DNA of 64,000 bases from Arthrobacter sp. HY1533 (GCF_027568515.1 NZ_JANKZF010000018.1:1-64000); one strand, 5' to 3'. Shown: positions 44,252-53,189, counted from the first letter of the stretch. The notes: generated by a model from the sequence alone, not told the origin. Numbers and translations: made by a program.

Positions 44252-45481
44252 ATGACCCTGCCTCAGACCAAGAGCAGTTCCAAGCCCACCACGCCCTCAC
44301 CCAACGTGGTGGCGTGGGCCATCCTGTCCCTGGCCATCGGCGGATTCGGCATCGGCACCACCGAATTTGCCATGATGGGCCTGCTGCCCAATGTGGCCGA
44401 GGGTGTGGGGGTCAGCGTCCCCACTGCCGGGCACGTCATCTCCGCCTATGCGCTCGGTGTTGTGGTGGGTGCGCCGCTGCTGGTGGCCATCGGTGCCAAG
44501 ATGCCGCGCAAGACACTGGCCTTGGGGCTCATGGCCCTGTTCACCGTGGGCAACCTGCTCTCCGTGCTGGCCCAGGACTACACCACACTGTTGGTGACCC
44601 GTTTCATCGCAGGCTTGCCGCACGGGGCATTCTTTGGTGTGGCCGCCGTGCTGGCGGCCTCCATGGTGGCACCCACCAAGCGCGGCCGGGCCATCTCCAT
44701 GGTCATGATGGGCCTGTCAGTGGCCAATGTGCTGGGCGTGCCGCTGGCGACCTTTGTGGGCCAGCAGTTCGGCTGGCGCTGGCTGTTCGTCCTGGTCGGT
44801 GGCATCGGCATCGTCACCATGGTTTGCATGTTCGTGTTTGTCCCTGCCCAAAAGGCCCACCCCGATGCGAGCCTGCGACGCGAGCTCGGCACACTCAAGC
44901 GCGGCCAGGTGTGGCTGACGCTGCTCGTGGGCGTCGTGGGCTTTGGCGGCTTCTTCGCCGTGTACACCTACGTTGCCAACACCATGACGGACGTGGCTGG
45001 CTTCGACGCCGGGTTCCTGCCCGTCATCGTGGGGCTGTACGGACTGGGCATGGTCGCGGGAAACTACGTGGGCGGGCGGATGGCGGACTGGTCAGTCATG
45101 GGCAGCATCTACCTCATGATGGGCTTCATCGCCGCCGTGCTGGTCATCTACGCCGCCACGGTCCACATCCAGTGGATGGCGCTGCTCATGATCTTCGTCA
45201 TTGGCGCCTCAGGCGCCATGCTGGTGCCGTCGCTGCAGACGCGCCTGCTGGACGTCTCCCCCGGCGCCCCCACCCTGGCGTCGTCACTGAACCACTCGGC
45301 CCTGAACATGGCCAATGCGCTCGGTGCGTTTGTGGGCGGTCTCGTCATTACGTGGGGCTGGGGCTTCACCGCCCCGGCGCTCGTGGGTGCCGTCCTGGCC
45401 GTGCTGGGCCTGGCCATTGCCCTGTTCAGCGGCTTCCTGGACAAGGGTAGCCGGACAGGCCGCGCCGCCGTCGACGGCTGA
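44252..45481 (+). CDS. MFS transporter (AraJ/DHA1-like)
   Basis: A 409-residue major facilitator with about 12 hydrophobic segments. The first helix carries GGFGIGTTEFAMMGLLP and the second VISAYALGVVVGAPLL, characteristic of DHA1 efflux proteins related to AraJ/PbuE. The exported compound (drug, sugar or nucleoside) cannot be inferred. The ATG at 44252 is preferred over an upstream in-frame start because it lies nearer the first helix. It diverges from the Nudix gene. Confidence 0.88.
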   Translation: MTLPQTKSSSKPTTPSPNVVAWAILSLAIGGFGIGTTEFAMMGLLPNVAEGVGVSVPTAGHVISAYALGVVVGAPLLVAIGAKMPRKTLALGLMALFTVGNLLSVLAQDYTTLLVTRFIAGLPHGAFFGVAAVLAASMVAPTKRGRAISMVMMGLSVANVLGVPLATFVGQQFGWRWLFVLVGGIGIVTMVCMFVFVPAQKAHPDASLRRELGTLKRGQVWLTLLVGVVGFGGFFAVYTYVANTMTDVAGFDAGFLPVIVGLYGLGMVAGNYVGGRMADWSVMGSIYLMMGFIAAVLVIYAATVHIQWMALLMIFVIGASGAMLVPSLQTRLLDVSPGAPTLASSLNHSALNMANALGAFVGGLVITWGWGFTAPALVGAVLAVLGLAIALFSGFLDKGSRTGRAAVDG

Positions 45482-45508
45482 CAGCAACGGGCCGGCCGGC
45501 CCAAGCCA

Positions 45509-45571
45509 AAGGCCCGCAAACACCGTGTGGAGCCCGCCAAGTGCGCGGTCCAGATGGTGGTTGCGGGCCTT
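45509..45571. terminator. Long inverted repeat between convergent MFS and methyltransferase genes
   Basis: AAGGCCCGCAA (45509-45519) pairs with TTGCGGGCCTT (45561-45571); after one mismatch CACC/GGTG extends the stem to about 15 bp. The enclosed ~33 nt are GC-rich. Position suggests a bidirectional terminator. Confidence 0.5.
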
Positions 45572-45588
45572 GTTGATTGGCCGGTGGG

Positions 45589-46500
45589 CTATTCGCCGCG
45601 GCGCTGGGCCCTGGCGCTGGCGTAGAGGCAGACGGTCGCGGCAGTGCCGAGGTTCAGTGATTCGGCGGAGCCGTAGACGGGGACGGCCACGCGGTGGTCG
45701 GCCAGCGCCTTCTCCTCCCCCGCCAGGCCCTGCGCCTCATTGCCGAACAGCCAAATGGTGGGGTCGGCCAGGTCGTACTGGGAATCCGGGATCTCCTGGT
45801 CAAAGGACCGCGCTGCGCTTTCGTCCTGCAGCAGGTCCAGGTTCAGGTGGCCGTAGCCGTCCGCGGCAAGGACGCCAACACCGGCAGCCTTGGCTGCCGC
45901 GACCACTTCAGCCGGGTCGGCGCCGAGCACCACGGGCAGGTGGAACAGGGAACCTGCGGTGGAGCGCACAGCCTTGGGGTTGTAGATGTCCACGCTCGAA
46001 TGGGAGAAGATGACGGCGTCTGCTCCCGCGGCGTCGGCTGCGCGGAGCACTGTGCCTGCGTTGCCCGGGTCCTGCACACGGCACAGCATGGCGATGAGCT
46101 TGGGCTTGGCGGCGAGCACTTGTTCCAGCGGCACGTCCACAAAGTTGCACACGGCCACCACGCCCTGCGGGGAAACGGTGTCGGTCATCGCGGCGAGCAC
46201 CAGCTCGCTGGCAATGCGCAGCTGCAGCCGCGAGCCCGGCGCGGAGGCCGATTCCAGCAGCTCGGGGAATTTCTTGAGGCATTCCACAGTGGCGTACATT
46301 GACTCGACCACGGGGGTTCCGCCGGCTGACAGGCAGTCGTGGTGGGCCCGGAGTGCCTCGCGCACGGCCTGCGGGCCCTCGGCCAGGAACTGGCGGCGCT
46401 TTAAACGCCCCGAGCGCCCGGTCAGCTTGGCAACATCCCTCACTCGATCTGCTCGAGGATTGGTCATTGCTTCTGCTGGCGGGCGCCCGGGTTCAATCAT
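45589..46500 (-). CDS. TrmH/SpoU-family RNA 2'-O-methyltransferase
   Basis: A 303-residue SPOUT methyltransferase, probably modifying a ribose in 23S rRNA or tRNA. An N-terminal RNA-binding substrate domain (~20-120) is followed by the knotted catalytic domain: VQDPGNAGTVLRAADAAGADAVIF, then LFGNEAQGL and VPVYGSAESLNLGTAATVCLY, the three SpoU motifs. Two starts are possible (46500 and the ATG at 46467). It lies downstream of infC-rpmI-rplT, the usual actinobacterial order. Confidence 0.9.
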   Translation of the reverse strand: MIEPGRPPAEAMTNPRADRVRDVAKLTGRSGRLKRRQFLAEGPQAVREALRAHHDCLSAGGTPVVESMYATVECLKKFPELLESASAPGSRLQLRIASELVLAAMTDTVSPQGVVAVCNFVDVPLEQVLAAKPKLIAMLCRVQDPGNAGTVLRAADAAGADAVIFSHSSVDIYNPKAVRSTAGSLFHLPVVLGADPAEVVAAAKAAGVGVLAADGYGHLNLDLLQDESAARSFDQEIPDSQYDLADPTIWLFGNEAQGLAGEEKALADHRVAVPVYGSAESLNLGTAATVCLYASARAQRRGE

Positions 46501-46534
46501 GTCTAGGACTTTATCAGCCGCTGCACACGATCAA

Positions 46535-46550
46535 GGAACCGAGAGGTTCC
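46535..46550 (-). terminator. rplT-downstream hairpin
   Basis: GGAACC (46535-46540), loop GAGA, GGTTCC (46545-46550); on the minus strand it is followed by TTGATCG. A weak terminator or attenuator between rplT and the methyltransferase gene. Confidence 0.45.
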
Positions 46551-46558
46551 AGTGGAGA

Positions 46559-46942
46559 CTACTTTGCTGCCGGAGCCGAGGTGTTGGCGGGCAGTGCAGC
46601 CTTGGCGATCTTGACCAGTGCTGCGAAGGCACCGGCGTCGTTGACGGCCAGGTCTGCCAGCATGCGGCGGTCAACCTCGATCTCAGCAGCCTTCAGGCCC
46701 TGGATCAAGCGGTTGTAGGTCAGGCCGTTGGCGCGGGATGCAGCGTTGATGCGCTGGATCCAGAGGCGACGGAAGTCACCCTTGCGCTTGCGGCGGTCGC
46801 CGTAGCTGTACACAAACGAGTGCAGCAGCTGCTCTTTGGCCTTGCGGTACAGGCGTGAACGCTGTCCGCGGTAACCCTTTGCGCGCTCAAGAACAACCCG
46901 ACGCTTCTTGTGGGCGTTTACAGCCCTCTTCACACGTGCCAC
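46559..46942 (-). CDS. rplT: 50S ribosomal protein L20
   Basis: A 127-residue, very basic protein: [37 protein letters not shown] is unmistakable. The start is a GTG with AAGGAG seven bases upstream. A C-terminal Ala/Pro tail ([11 protein letters not shown]) extends the usual ~117-residue length slightly. It binds 23S rRNA early in assembly. In other phyla L20 represses this operon through infC-leader structures. Confidence 0.98.
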   Translation of the reverse strand: MARVKRAVNAHKKRRVVLERAKGYRGQRSRLYRKAKEQLLHSFVYSYGDRRKRKGDFRRLWIQRINAASRANGLTYNRLIQGLKAAEIEVDRRMLADLAVNDAGAFAALVKIAKAALPANTSAPAAK

Positions 46943-47050
46943 GTGCGTACTCCTTCAAGTTTTAAAGATCCCAAGCCAATCATGCCAGGGAAGGCTTTGA
47001 TGAAATGGTGATGGTCCCGAACTGGAAACGTCACCGATTGACTTGCGAAA

Positions 47051-47245
47051 TTAGATGCCGAGCATCTTCTTGATGTTGCGAACGTCTGCCTTGGCGACCA
47101 GGAGGTCACCCTTCAGGCGGCGCTTGAGGCTGGAGGGCTTGTGCTCCAGGTAGTGGCGGCGGTTAGCCTGCTGGCGACGAAGCTTGCCGGAACCGGTCAG
47201 CTTGAATCGCTTCTTTGCACCACTGTGTGTCTTCATTTTAGGCAT
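47051..47245 (-). CDS. rpmI: 50S ribosomal protein L35
   Basis: The whole 64-residue protein matches L35: [37 protein letters not shown]. It lies between infC and rplT with ~100-bp spacers on each side. AAGGAG lies ten bases upstream of the ATG. Confidence 0.98.
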   Translation of the reverse strand: MPKMKTHSGAKKRFKLTGSGKLRRQQANRRHYLEHKPSSLKRRLKGDLLVAKADVRNIKKMLGI

Positions 47246-47348
47246 GAGGACCTGTCTCCTTACGTATCCACCGGCGCTGCCTGTGGTTCTCTTGCAGCGA
47301 CTGGTTGGGTCACTGTGTGGGTGTATTCACCGCTGAAAGGGATGAACT

Positions 47349-48446
47349 CTATTCAGCTGAGCTGGGGGTTTCGGCTGCCGGCTCGCCCTTTGCGGGGGCG
47401 GCCTTGGCGGCCGGCTTTGCTGCAGCCTTGGGGGCGGGCTTCGCGGCCGGCTTGGCGGCTGCGGGCTTTGCCATGGGCTTGGGCATGGGGATGGGCTTCG
47501 CAGCCACGGGCTTGGGAGCTGCGACGGGCTTCGCGGCCACGGCGGGCTTTGCAGCCACCTTGGCCGGCGCTGCCTTTGCGGGGGCAACCTTGGCCGGTGC
47601 CGCCTTGGCCGGGGCCTTGGCGGGAACGACGGCGGGAGCCGGCTTTTCGGCCGGAGCTTCCTTGGCCGGGGCTGCTTCGGCGGCGGGCGCCGGGGCAACT
47701 GCCGGAGCCAGTGCGGTTTCCGTGGCGGGCGCCTCGGGGGCGGCCTCTGCGGCGGGAACCTCAAGGTCCATGCCCAACTGCAGGCCCTGGGGCAGCAGGT
47801 CGGCAAGCGACTGCGTCATGGGGGCCTTGTTGTCGCGGTCCACGTCAACGCGGGCGGTGCCATTGGCAACTGCCTCGTTGTGGGCCTTTGCGTCGGCGCG
47901 CTGCTGGTTGCGGCGGGCCTCCGCCTTGGCCTCGGCCTTGTTCTTGAGCGGACCAATCACCATGACCATGTTGCGGCCGTCAATGCGGGGGCTCGACTCG
48001 ATGATGCCGACCTCGGCCACATCCTCGGCGAACTTCTGCAAAAGGCGGATGCCCATTTCGGGGCGCTGCTGCTCACGGCCGCGGAACTGGATCATGGCCT
48101 TGACCTTGTCACCGGCACCGAGGAAGCGCAGTGCATGTCCGCGCTTGGTCTCGTAGTCGTGCTTGTCGATCTTGAGGCGGAAACGGATTTCCTTCAAGAC
48201 GGTGTTGGTCTGGTTCTTGCGGGCCTCACGTGCCTTGACAGCGGCTTCGTACTTGTACTTGCCGAAGTCCATCAGTTTGCACACCGGCGGCTTGGCCGTC
48301 GGTGCTACCTCAACCAGATCCAAGTCGGACTCTGCTGCCAAACGGAGGGCGTCTTCAATGCGGACGATACCTACCTGTTCGCCTGCAGGCCCAACCAACC
48401 GCACCTCGGGGACGCGGATTCGATCATTGATGCGTGGCTCGCTAAT
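47349..48446 (-). CDS. infC: Translation initiation factor IF-3 with long Ala/Pro/Lys tail
   Basis: Binds the 30S subunit and checks start-codon fidelity. The 365-residue protein has the N-terminal domain ([17 protein letters not shown]...) and C-terminal domain within the first ~170 residues. A low-complexity tail of ~195 residues rich in PAKA/AAKP motifs follows. The start is read as ATT (48444-48446) because AGGAG lies six bases upstream and IF-3 homology begins there; AUU initiation is the classic IF-3 autocontrol device. An ATG-initiated reading would need 14 extra residues with no ribosome site. Confidence 0.92.
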   Translation of the reverse strand: MSEPRINDRIRVPEVRLVGPAGEQVGIVRIEDALRLAAESDLDLVEVAPTAKPPVCKLMDFGKYKYEAAVKAREARKNQTNTVLKEIRFRLKIDKHDYETKRGHALRFLGAGDKVKAMIQFRGREQQRPEMGIRLLQKFAEDVAEVGIIESSPRIDGRNMVMVIGPLKNKAEAKAEARRNQQRADAKAHNEAVANGTARVDVDRDNKAPMTQSLADLLPQGLQLGMDLEVPAAEAAPEAPATETALAPAVAPAPAAEAAPAKEAPAEKPAPAVVPAKAPAKAAPAKVAPAKAAPAKVAAKPAVAAKPVAAPKPVAAKPIPMPKPMAKPAAAKPAAKPAPKAAAKPAAKAAPAKGEPAAETPSSAE

Positions 48447-48459
48447 GTGTGGCTCCTGT

Positions 48460-48744
48460 TGCCTAAAAGTGGTGAGCACCACCGGCAACGAAGAAGGCCT
48501 CCTATTGCCGGTGCAATGGAGGCCTCAAATTGGACGGCGCGGCAATACCTTGAAAGGAACTGCAGCTTGCTTCCTGGCGGAAGGCGCCGACCTGAACCAG
48601 ACAACGCCAAGGAATGGGTCGAAAGGTGGGAGAGGACTCCACTTGCAAACCCGCTGCTGTCCCCTGGAATCCTGCCCTGTGACATTCGTCGTGGGGACAG
48701 GATCAAATAACAGCATCGAGTCGGTCTGTGACAAGCTTAGCAGT
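48460..48744 (-). promoter_or_regulatory. infC: infC promoter and structured leader
   Basis: On the minus strand, -35 TTGTCA (48729-48734) and -10 GTTATT or TTATTT (48706-48712) precede a ~260-nt leader. It contains hairpin A (48495-48502 with 48518-48525, 8 bp), hairpin B (48480-48488 with 48505-48513, 9 bp) and hairpin C (48469-48474 with 48477-48482) followed by TTTT. B shares bases with A's loop and abuts or overlaps C, so they are alternatives, as in an attenuator. Confidence 0.55.
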
Positions 48745-49152
48745 ATGAACACCCCAGAGAACAATTCAGACTCCCGCAACACGTTCAGCGCTTACCAGGA
48801 AGAGGCATTCGGCGACGAAACCGCCGCTTCGGCGGTGCGCGACATTGCCGAGGTTCCCGCCATTGAGGTCATTACGACGGCGGCCGTCCACCTCATGAGC
48901 GCAGCGGCCGTCAAGTGCGGCCTGGCCGCCGGGCCGGACGCAGAGGAACTGAAGGACCTGGACGAGGCACGCAAGCTCATCACCGCCCTGGCCGGTTTTG
49001 TCACGGCCGCAGCTCCTGAAATCGGCAGCCAGCACGCCGGACCGTTGCGCGACGGCCTGCGCTCCCTGCAGCTCGCCTTCCGCGAAGCTTCCACCATCCC
49101 GGACGCGCCGGGCAAGGGCCCGGGCGAGAAGTTCACCGGAGCCGTCAACTAG
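48745..49152 (+). CDS. DUF1844 family protein
   Basis: A 135-residue soluble protein. Core VITTAAVHLMSAAAVKCGLAAGPDAEELKDLDEARKLITALAGFVTAA is the DUF1844 four-helix pattern. The N-terminal ~40 residues are acidic and probably disordered. The conserved partner position is beside infC, divergent, in many actinobacteria. The role is unknown. The ATG at 48745 is used; a longer open frame overlapping the infC leader was rejected. Confidence 0.87.
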   Translation: MNTPENNSDSRNTFSAYQEEAFGDETAASAVRDIAEVPAIEVITTAAVHLMSAAAVKCGLAAGPDAEELKDLDEARKLITALAGFVTAAAPEIGSQHAGPLRDGLRSLQLAFREASTIPDAPGKGPGEKFTGAVN

Positions 49153-49186
49153 TCCCCACGCCCTCCCACGCATAGTCCTGAATGTG

Positions 49187-49249
49187 AATCGAACCGGCAG
49201 TAGATGTCAACATTCCTCGCGAATGTTGACATCTGCTGCCGGTTCGATT
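49187..49249. repeat. 29-bp-arm hairpin element
   Basis: Arms 49187-49215 and 49221-49249 are complementary over 29 bp with one T-G mismatch, around a 5-nt loop CTCGC. ATTTGTTT follows on the plus strand, so it can end the DUF1844 transcript. The arms are far longer than a normal terminator. Confidence 0.8.
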
Positions 49250-49263
49250 TGTTTGGGGCGCAC

Positions 49264-50595
49264 TTAGGCCGGGTCGGGCTCGCCGAGGAGCTCATCCTGC
49301 TCGTCGCCGGCCGCAACCATGCGGTTGCCGCGGCGGCGCCAGGCTGCCATGGCGAGCAGGCCGATGATGGCCAGGACACCGCAGATGGCGCCAATGATGG
49401 CAAAGCCGGACCAGGGGCCAATCCGGTCAATCATGAAACCGGCAAAGGGCGATCCCATTGCGCTGCCCATGGTCATTGAGGTGCCGTACCAGCCCATGGC
49501 CTCGCCCCGGCGCTTCTCGGCCACCAGGTCCGCAATGTGTTCGGCGCTGGAGGTCAGCACGGGGGCGCACAGCAGCCCGGGCAGGATCGACAGCAGGCCC
49601 AGCGTCAGGGCGTTCGTGGCGAAGCCCATGGGAATGACCAGGATGGCCATGGCCATCAGAAGCCACAGTGGGTTGATGGAGCGCTTGAGCGCGCCGTAGA
49701 TGACCCCGCCCACAATGGATGCGCCGCACCAGAACAGGAACACGATGCCCAACTCGCTGGTCATGTCGTTGTGGCGCATGAGGGCAACCATGCCGACATT
49801 GACGCCGCTGAGCACCAGGCCGGCCCCGAGGGATGTGCCCAGGATGGCCAGGACGGCCACGTTGACCCAGCGCACGTTGTGCCTGGTCTTTCCCCACCAG
49901 CGCGCGGCCATGTTCTTGCCGGCAAAATCAGGGGCCGGCGCTTCCTCCACGACATGGTGTGGTTGGGCATCCTCTGCGCCGAGGGCCACGTGGGATCCCT
50001 TCTGGCCTGTCCGCGTGGGCGGGTTGAAGACCATCAGGAACACGCCCGCCAGGGAGGCGCTGACGCCAATGATGATCAGGCCCACCACTGTGTTGTTGGC
50101 GGCCAGCATGACGCCGGCTGCCGGCCCGATCATGAAGGTGATTTCCCCGCCCATTGAGTCAAGGGCGTAGGCCGTGCGGCGCTGCTCTGGCGGCACCATG
50201 ACGCCCAGGGCCTGGCGGACCACGGAGAAGATCGGCACGGCAAAGAGTCCGCCAATGAGTGCCGCCACGATCAGCAGCTGGAAGTTCAGGAATGGTGCCA
50301 CACTCCAGACCGTCATCTCGGCAACGATGGAAGGCACCAGGGCCCGTCGCAGTCCGTAGATGTCCACCATCCGGCCCCGCCAGGGTGCGCCAAACGCCAT
50401 GCCGATCGTGATGGCCGCCGCCACCATGCCGGCCGAAGCAAAGTCCAACTTCATGGACTCCACCACGTGCAGCGTCAGCAGGACGCCGGCGGCTGCATGG
50501 GGAATGCGGGCAAACATGGCAACTATGAGCAGCCTGCGCACGGGCGCAACCGCGAGGATCTCGCGGTAGGCGGCAAAATTCACGTTGGAAACCAC
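49264..50595 (-). CDS. MFS transporter
   Basis: A 443-residue major facilitator with about 12 hydrophobic segments and a long, charged central loop (~195-235, NPPTRTGQKGSH...). APWRGRMVDIYGLRRALVPS is the loop-2/3 signature. The start is GTG at 50595 with AGAGAG upstream. The substrate is unknown; the sequence resembles multidrug-type exporters. It is in line with the his operon (upstream sseB), 48 bp away, and may be read through from it. Confidence 0.85.
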   Translation of the reverse strand: MVSNVNFAAYREILAVAPVRRLLIVAMFARIPHAAAGVLLTLHVVESMKLDFASAGMVAAAITIGMAFGAPWRGRMVDIYGLRRALVPSIVAEMTVWSVAPFLNFQLLIVAALIGGLFAVPIFSVVRQALGVMVPPEQRRTAYALDSMGGEITFMIGPAAGVMLAANNTVVGLIIIGVSASLAGVFLMVFNPPTRTGQKGSHVALGAEDAQPHHVVEEAPAPDFAGKNMAARWWGKTRHNVRWVNVAVLAILGTSLGAGLVLSGVNVGMVALMRHNDMTSELGIVFLFWCGASIVGGVIYGALKRSINPLWLLMAMAILVIPMGFATNALTLGLLSILPGLLCAPVLTSSAEHIADLVAEKRRGEAMGWYGTSMTMGSAMGSPFAGFMIDRIGPWSGFAIIGAICGVLAIIGLLAMAAWRRRGNRMVAAGDEQDELLGEPDPA

Positions 50596-50643
50596 TCTCT
50601 CTTGTGAAACACCACAAGGGAGCCGCGCGGCGTTGTGGTGGGG

Positions 50644-51534
50644 TTACGTCTGGGGGTGCGGGTGCCTGAGCTTGACCTGGACGGAGTCAACGCCCTGGGC
50701 GAAGACTTCCTGGGCTGCCCAGATTTCCTGCAGCCCCGCGAGCACGCCATTGACAGCGGACTGGTCGAGCCCGGGCAAAAGGGTGATGGTGACACACAGT
50801 TCCGGTCCGGTTCCGCCTCCCCGCACCAACCGTCCCGACGGTTCAGTGTGGGTGTCCCAGAGGGAGTCTATGCCCTGTCCGGCGTCCGCGGAAATGCCGA
50901 CCACGGAGGGGTTGCCAAGCGCGGCAACGGAGGATTCAAGCACCTGTTGCACGGCGGGATCGGCGTAGCTGGGAACCCAGTCATGCTGCTGGGCCAGGGC
51001 CCACATGGCGGGTCGGCGGACCACGAAGGGACGCTGCGATCCCGGGTCCAGAACCAGCAGCTGCGCCTCCTCTGCAACGGCCGAAAGTGCCGCACGTGCG
51101 GCGTAGACGGCCACCGGCCGCGCCTCGGGGTGCCACCGGGTGAGCGCCTCGGCGTGGGAGAAGGCAGGAAGGGCCCTGCGACCGTCGGGGCCCTGGAGCG
51201 TCACGAGTGCCATGTCCGACTCCTTGTCGGAGACAAGGCCGTTCTCGCCAATCTCCTGCTCCGCCAGCTGCGCGACAATCGGGATGAAGACGCGGGCGTG
51301 GGCCAGCGCGGCCACCACCTGCGCCTCGGTTCCGTCCCCCGAGGCGAGTGCCGCAAGTGCCCCGGCATAGGAGGAGTCCATGGCGCCGTCGTCCGCGTCA
51401 AAGTTGTGGTACTTCTCCTCGGACGGCAACTCGCGGCCCGCCCACGGCTGCCCGGCGGAGTCGGTGTTGCCGCCTGCCCCGGCCAGGGCGGCGGCGATGT
51501 GTCCGGGCAGCTGCTTCTTGGGCATCTCGGTCAT
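50644..51534 (-). CDS. SseB family protein
   Basis: A 296-residue protein with an SseB N-terminal domain (~60-185: DSSYAGALAALASGDGTEAQVVAALAHARVFIPIVAQ) and a C-terminal SseB_C-like region. Named for a Salmonella secretion gene, but in actinobacteria it is a cytosolic protein of unknown function. The start lies three bases after the priA stop, a conserved neighbour pair in the Micrococcaceae. Confidence 0.85.
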   Translation of the reverse strand: MTEMPKKQLPGHIAAALAGAGGNTDSAGQPWAGRELPSEEKYHNFDADDGAMDSSYAGALAALASGDGTEAQVVAALAHARVFIPIVAQLAEQEIGENGLVSDKESDMALVTLQGPDGRRALPAFSHAEALTRWHPEARPVAVYAARAALSAVAEEAQLLVLDPGSQRPFVVRRPAMWALAQQHDWVPSYADPAVQQVLESSVAALGNPSVVGISADAGQGIDSLWDTHTEPSGRLVRGGGTGPELCVTITLLPGLDQSAVNGVLAGLQEIWAAQEVFAQGVDSVQVKLRHPHPQT

Positions 51535-51537
51535 GGG

Positions 51538-52272
51538 CTAGCGGCGGCCTGCAACATCCAGTGCCTGCGGCAGGGTGAACTGGCCCGAGTACAGGGCCTT
51601 GCCGATGATGGCGCCTTCAACGCCCTCGCCGACGAGTCCGCGCAGCACGCGCAGGTCCTCGAGGCTGGAGATGCCGCCCGAGGCAACCACGGGCTTGTCG
51701 GTGCGGGTGCACATTTCGCGCAGCAGCTCCACATTGGGGCCGCGCAGCGTGCCGTCCTTGGTGACGTCGGTGACCACGTAGCGGGTGCAGCCGGCGTCCT
51801 CCAGGCGGGCCAGGACCTCCCAGATGTCGCCGCCTTCCTTGGTCCAGCCGCGGCCGGCCAGGGTGGTGCCGCGCACGTCAAGGCCGACGGCGATCTTGTC
51901 ACCAAAGCGCTCGATCGCGCGGGCGGTCCATTCGGGGTTTTCCAGTGCCGCGGTGCCCAGGTTGACGCGGCCCACGCCGAGTTCCAGGGCGGCTTCCAGG
52001 GAAGCGTCGTCGCGCAGGCCGCCGGACAGCTCAACCTTGACCGTGAGGGACTGGACCATGTCACGCAGCAGCTCCACGTTGGAGCCGCGGCCGAAGGCGG
52101 CGTCGAGGTCGACCAGGTGGACCCATTCGGCGCCGTCGTTCTGCCAGTTCATGGCTGCTTCCAGGGGCGATCCGTAGCTGGTTTCCGAGCCGGCCTCGCC
52201 CTGGACAAGGCGCACTGCCTGTCCGTAGGCCACGTCGACGGCGGGCAGCAATTCCAGGATGGGAGTGGTCAT
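51538..52272 (-). CDS. priA: Phosphoribosyl isomerase A (bifunctional HisA/TrpF)
   Basis: (Beta/alpha)8 isomerase acting in both histidine (ProFAR to PRFAR) and tryptophan synthesis in actinobacteria. It has 244 residues with catalytic aspartates in [11 protein letters not shown] and VTDVTKDGT, and the phosphate loops SGGLR and ASGGIS. A separate trpF is absent from the window, as expected if the enzyme is bifunctional. GAGGA precedes the ATG. Confidence 0.94.
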   Translation of the reverse strand: MTTPILELLPAVDVAYGQAVRLVQGEAGSETSYGSPLEAAMNWQNDGAEWVHLVDLDAAFGRGSNVELLRDMVQSLTVKVELSGGLRDDASLEAALELGVGRVNLGTAALENPEWTARAIERFGDKIAVGLDVRGTTLAGRGWTKEGGDIWEVLARLEDAGCTRYVVTDVTKDGTLRGPNVELLREMCTRTDKPVVASGGISSLEDLRVLRGLVGEGVEGAIIGKALYSGQFTLPQALDVAGRR

Positions 52273-52350
52273 GGGGTCCTCAACGTTGGTGGTTTGGTGT
52301 GGCAGCGGCGCGGGTGGCGCTGCCGGTGTGGTCCGGCGCCCGGGCGGGCG

Positions 52351-52500
52351 CTACTGGGTGAACAGGTAGGCCGCCACGAGGGACATGACGGCGAGCAGCA
52401 CAAAGCTGATGGGGATCCAGCGGGCAGTCTTCTGCTGGTAGAACGTGTAGGCGCCGCCGATCAGCAGTCCGGCCAGGCCCATCAAAAGCAGCGACCACAT
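52351..52500 (-). CDS. 49-residue membrane protein in the his operon
   Basis: A small protein with two hydrophobic helices (WSLLLMGLAGLLIGGAYTF and IPISFVLLAVMSLVAAYLF) separated by a basic turn QQKTARW. Its ATG overlaps the hisH stop by one base (TGATG), which supports real translation. It lies between hisH and priA. I know no function. Its hairpin topology suggests both ends on the same side of the membrane. Confidence 0.75.
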   Translation of the reverse strand: MWSLLLMGLAGLLIGGAYTFYQQKTARWIPISFVLLAVMSLVAAYLFTQ

Positions 52501-53189
52501 CAGTGCGCCGCCTGGGTGCTTGCGGACTTGGAGAGTGACAGGACCCAGTTGCGCAGCAGGCGTGCGCCTGCATCGCCTGACTTTTCCGGGTGGAACTGGG
52601 TGGCGCACAGCGGGCCGTTTTCCACGGCGGCGATGAACGGGGCACCGTGTTCGGACCAGGTCACCATGGGCGGGCGCATCTTGGGCTGCAGGACCTCAAA
52701 GTCCCACTTCTGCACGCCGTAGGAGTGCACAAAGTAGAAGCGCTCCGCCTCCACGCCCTCAAAGAGCATGGAGCCCTCGGGTGCCGTGACGGTGTTCCAG
52801 CCCATGTGCGGAACCACCTCGGCCGGCAGGAGCTCCACCGTGCCGGGCCACTCCCCCATGCCTTCGGACTGCAGGCCGTGCTCCACGCCGGCCTCGAACA
52901 GGACCTGCATGCCGACGCAGATGCCCAGCACTGGCCGGCCGCCGGCAACGCGGCGCCCGATCATGCGCAGTGCGTCGACTGCCTTGAGCTCGGCCATGAC
53001 GGAGCCGAAGGCGCCCACGCCGGGAACCACGAGCCCGTCAGCGGTCAGGACGTCCTCGGGCTTGGCGCTGAGGGTGACCTCGGCGCCTGCGCGCTCCAGG
53101 GCGCGCACGGCCGAGCGCACATTGCCGGAACCGTAGTCCAGGACGGTGACTGTGGGCTTGGCGGTTGTTTCGGTGGCTGCGGAGCTCAC
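52500..53189 (-). CDS. hisH: Imidazole glycerol phosphate synthase, glutaminase subunit
   Basis: Supplies ammonia from glutamine to HisF. It is a 229-residue class I amidotransferase with the nucleophile cysteine in [10 protein letters not shown] and the His/Glu pair in [10 protein letters not shown]-terminal [11 protein letters not shown] is typical of HisH. The GTG start overlaps the hisB stop (GTGA). The partner gene hisF is not in the window. Confidence 0.96.
   Translation of the reverse strand: MSSAATETTAKPTVTVLDYGSGNVRSAVRALERAGAEVTLSAKPEDVLTADGLVVPGVGAFGSVMAELKAVDALRMIGRRVAGGRPVLGICVGMQVLFEAGVEHGLQSEGMGEWPGTVELLPAEVVPHMGWNTVTAPEGSMLFEGVEAERFYFVHSYGVQKWDFEVLQPKMRPPMVTWSEHGAPFIAAVENGPLCATQFHPEKSGDAGARLLRNWVLSLSKSASTQAAH

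Noticed and set aside
46501-47348. tRNA or small RNA genes around rplT-rpmI-infC
   Set aside because: No cloverleaf, CCA end or independent promoter-terminator pair was seen; the spacers look like ordinary leaders.
48447-48488. IF-3 starting at the in-frame ATG 48488
   Set aside because: No ribosome site lies before it and the extra 14 residues have no IF-3 similarity; AGGAG is placed for the ATT at 48446.
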